Source of the DNA: Hypsibius dujardini
Lineage: Eukaryota; Tardigrada; Eutardigrada; Parachela; Hypsibiidae
Assembly (NCBI GenBank): GCA_001579985.1
Contig: LRSR01012905.1
Span: 1-21,617, forward strand
Direction: 5' to 3'
Length of the DNA stretch: 21,617 nt
The first letter of the stretch is position 1. Each line of letters opens with the position of its first letter. The notes below the pieces were generated by a model that saw nothing but the letters and a program-made list of their open reading frames with translations, did no database searches and had not been told where the DNA came from. Shown piece by piece: positions 20,459 to 21,617 of this stretch. The position numbers were made by a program, and so were the translations under genes.

Positions 20459-20627
20459 GAATGATTTTCCGAAATGGTCGAGAGCTACCGTTTAACAGGG
20501 TCTGAGCTATCCAAGTACGAATGTTAAATTTCTGTTGATCTAAGCTAGTCAACGATTTTCAACAAGCGTGTATCTCAGCATAAAACGTTAATGATGTCAA
20601 AGAAAAGGAAACAAACTTATTCATGAT

Positions 20628-21578
20628 TTAAAACCCAATTTTGGGAGAAGCGATATTCGGCTTTGCTTGCTCGTCCCGAATGGCGTTTAGTAGCGGGTAT
20701 TTCGGTCCACACGTTCCAGCAAAATCGTCAAGAGACACATCTTTCACAAACAGTCCGCCGAATCCATTTCTGCTCACCTAAGCTGCCTGAATTGTAAAAA
20801 AAAACAGAATAAATTTATTGTTTAGATAAAATTTTGAATATTCATCTGCAGTAGCAAGCGAACTCATAAACAAACCTTGCCCCTGAGAGTCTGCTCGTCG
20901 TTGTAGCCAACCCACCAAGTTTTTGTGAACGCGTAGGAAGCGGCTATTCGTTGGTCAAAAACCACTGTTGCATTGTCCTGTCTGATGTGTTGACAGAGTT
21001 CGTAATACGGCCAGTATCCCGACGTATTTGTATAAACGCTCGGCAGATCTTGATCCGCACTGAACGCCCCCACAAATGTATCGTTACTGTTTCCCAATAT
21101 CCAGCCACGACCATAAAGTGGGACACCTCCTACTAGCTTTGCTTTTGGAATACCTGCCTGATGCCAATCCTGCAGCACTTGTGCCTAAACAGTTGTTGAA
21201 CTCATGAAAAAAACTAAAATCACTTTTATCAAGAAATCTAAATTTTGATGTTTTTTAGCTAATTTCGACTATTAATGTTGAGTGCTACCAGAACAGTAAA
21301 CTTGTGGCCAGGGTAAACATCGCGCTTATACCTAAGATGTTTGAGAACCACCGAAATAGAGAGATGGCTCCAAAATGGAGTGTTTTACAGTAGTAAGCTT
21401 TATTTTATACATAAATCGCATAAGAGAATCAACAAGTCTGAAACTAAGTTTTACCAGATTAGCCTTGGATGGGATACCCAGTGGTCCACCGAAGAGTGGA
21501 GAATGATGGGCAATGTGAAGAGTGGCAAAGGCGGTATTGCCCTGATCGTACGATACGGCATGGACGATGTCTTCTACC
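20628..21578 (-). CDS. GH18 chitinase-like protein, 3' half (runs off window)
   Basis: Exons are 21578-21455 (acceptor GAACCAG, donor CTG|GTAAAA), 21184-20876 (acceptor GTTTAG, donor AAG|GTTTGT) and 20777-20628 (acceptor CTTAG, stop TAA 20630-20628). They give 193 aa. Exon 1 has HAVSYD (strand 6 Tyr-Asp). Exon 2 has KLVGGVPLYGRGW (strand 7), the insertion-domain features GYWPYYELC, and KTWWVGYND. Exon 3 has GFGGLFVKDVSLDDFAGTCG and ends with YPLLNAI. In active chitinases the last strand reads GGxMxWxxDxDDF; here Val replaces the Trp that forms the floor of the -1 sugar site, so activity is doubtful. The exon with the catalytic DxxDxDxE is beyond the right edge and cannot be judged. The 41-codon first visible exon matches that of the GH18 gene at 15.3 kb in length and phase. 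Introns are 270 and 98 bases. No chitin-binding domain follows the barrel. Confidence 0.9.
20778..20875 (-). other. Last intron of the right-hand GH18 gene
   Basis: This 98-base phase-0 intron runs from GTTTGT to CTTAG and contains an A-rich/T-rich middle. It shows the short-intron style of this genome. The acceptor choice (CTTAG rather than the upstream GGCAG) is set by the frame and leaves Lys followed by VSRNGFGG. Confidence 0.7.
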
Positions 21579-21617
21579 CTGGTTCGGGTGAAGAAAAACA
21601 GATGTTTTATTATCTGA

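Noticed and set aside
1-21617. tRNA, rRNA, CRISPR array or retrotransposon polymerase
   Set aside because: I found no tRNA T-loop boxes in a cloverleaf context, no rRNA cores, no regularly spaced repeats, and no reverse-transcriptase, integrase or transposase motifs.

Overview
The window is animal-type nuclear DNA: AT-rich, with short exons separated by GT-AG introns and no bacterial gene organisation. Every gene I can recognise belongs to an animal extracellular protein family: astacin metalloprotease, GH18 chitinase-like proteins, SUEL-type (rhamnose/galactose-binding) lectin and bulb-type (B-lectin) mannose-lectin fold. An invertebrate is likely. The acceptor sites (…TATAG, …TTTAG, …TACAG) lack the strict TTTTCAG consensus of Caenorhabditis-type nematodes, and I cannot name the phylum. 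I see no tRNA, rRNA, CRISPR or complete transposon. Gene models were built by hand from family similarity, splice signals and phase agreement.

Layout. 1-2.45 kb: mostly non-coding, with a CTTAAG-rich inverted-repeat patch at the left end and one candidate terminal exon (1384-1546). 2.46-2.74 kb (+): a fragment resembling the end of a SMYD-type SET domain. 2.85-5.87 kb (-): a two-exon gene for a secreted B-lectin protein with a cysteine-rich N-terminal module, a Thr-rich linker and three C-terminal cysteine repeats of a type I do not recognise. 5.9-10.0 kb: mostly non-coding, with isolated candidate exons at 7.4 and 9.0 kb (-). 10.05-11.02 kb (+): a SUEL-type lectin gene lacking its 5' end. 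11.55-12.71 kb (-): four phase-compatible exons of a cysteine-rich protein I do not recognise. 15.31-15.93 kb (-): three exons of a GH18 protein whose catalytic Glu is Asn. 16.46-19.58 kb (-): astacin exons from the propeptide FEGDI motif to the CSSYVGR segment, with no zinc-binding exon visible. 19.79-20.46 kb: a duplicated repeat with an extra inverted copy. 20.63-21.58 kb (-): the 3' half of a second GH18 gene running off the right edge.

The genes do not form a pathway in the operon sense. The theme is extracellular glycan binding and proteolysis: two lectin folds, two divergent GH18 genes (one certainly lacking the catalytic acid, the other lacking the active-site Trp of the last strand) and an astacin. 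The two GH18 genes share an exon of identical length and phase, so they are tandem paralogues. Several genes look incomplete, which suggests a fast-evolving cluster with broken members, although undetected diverged exons could also explain this.
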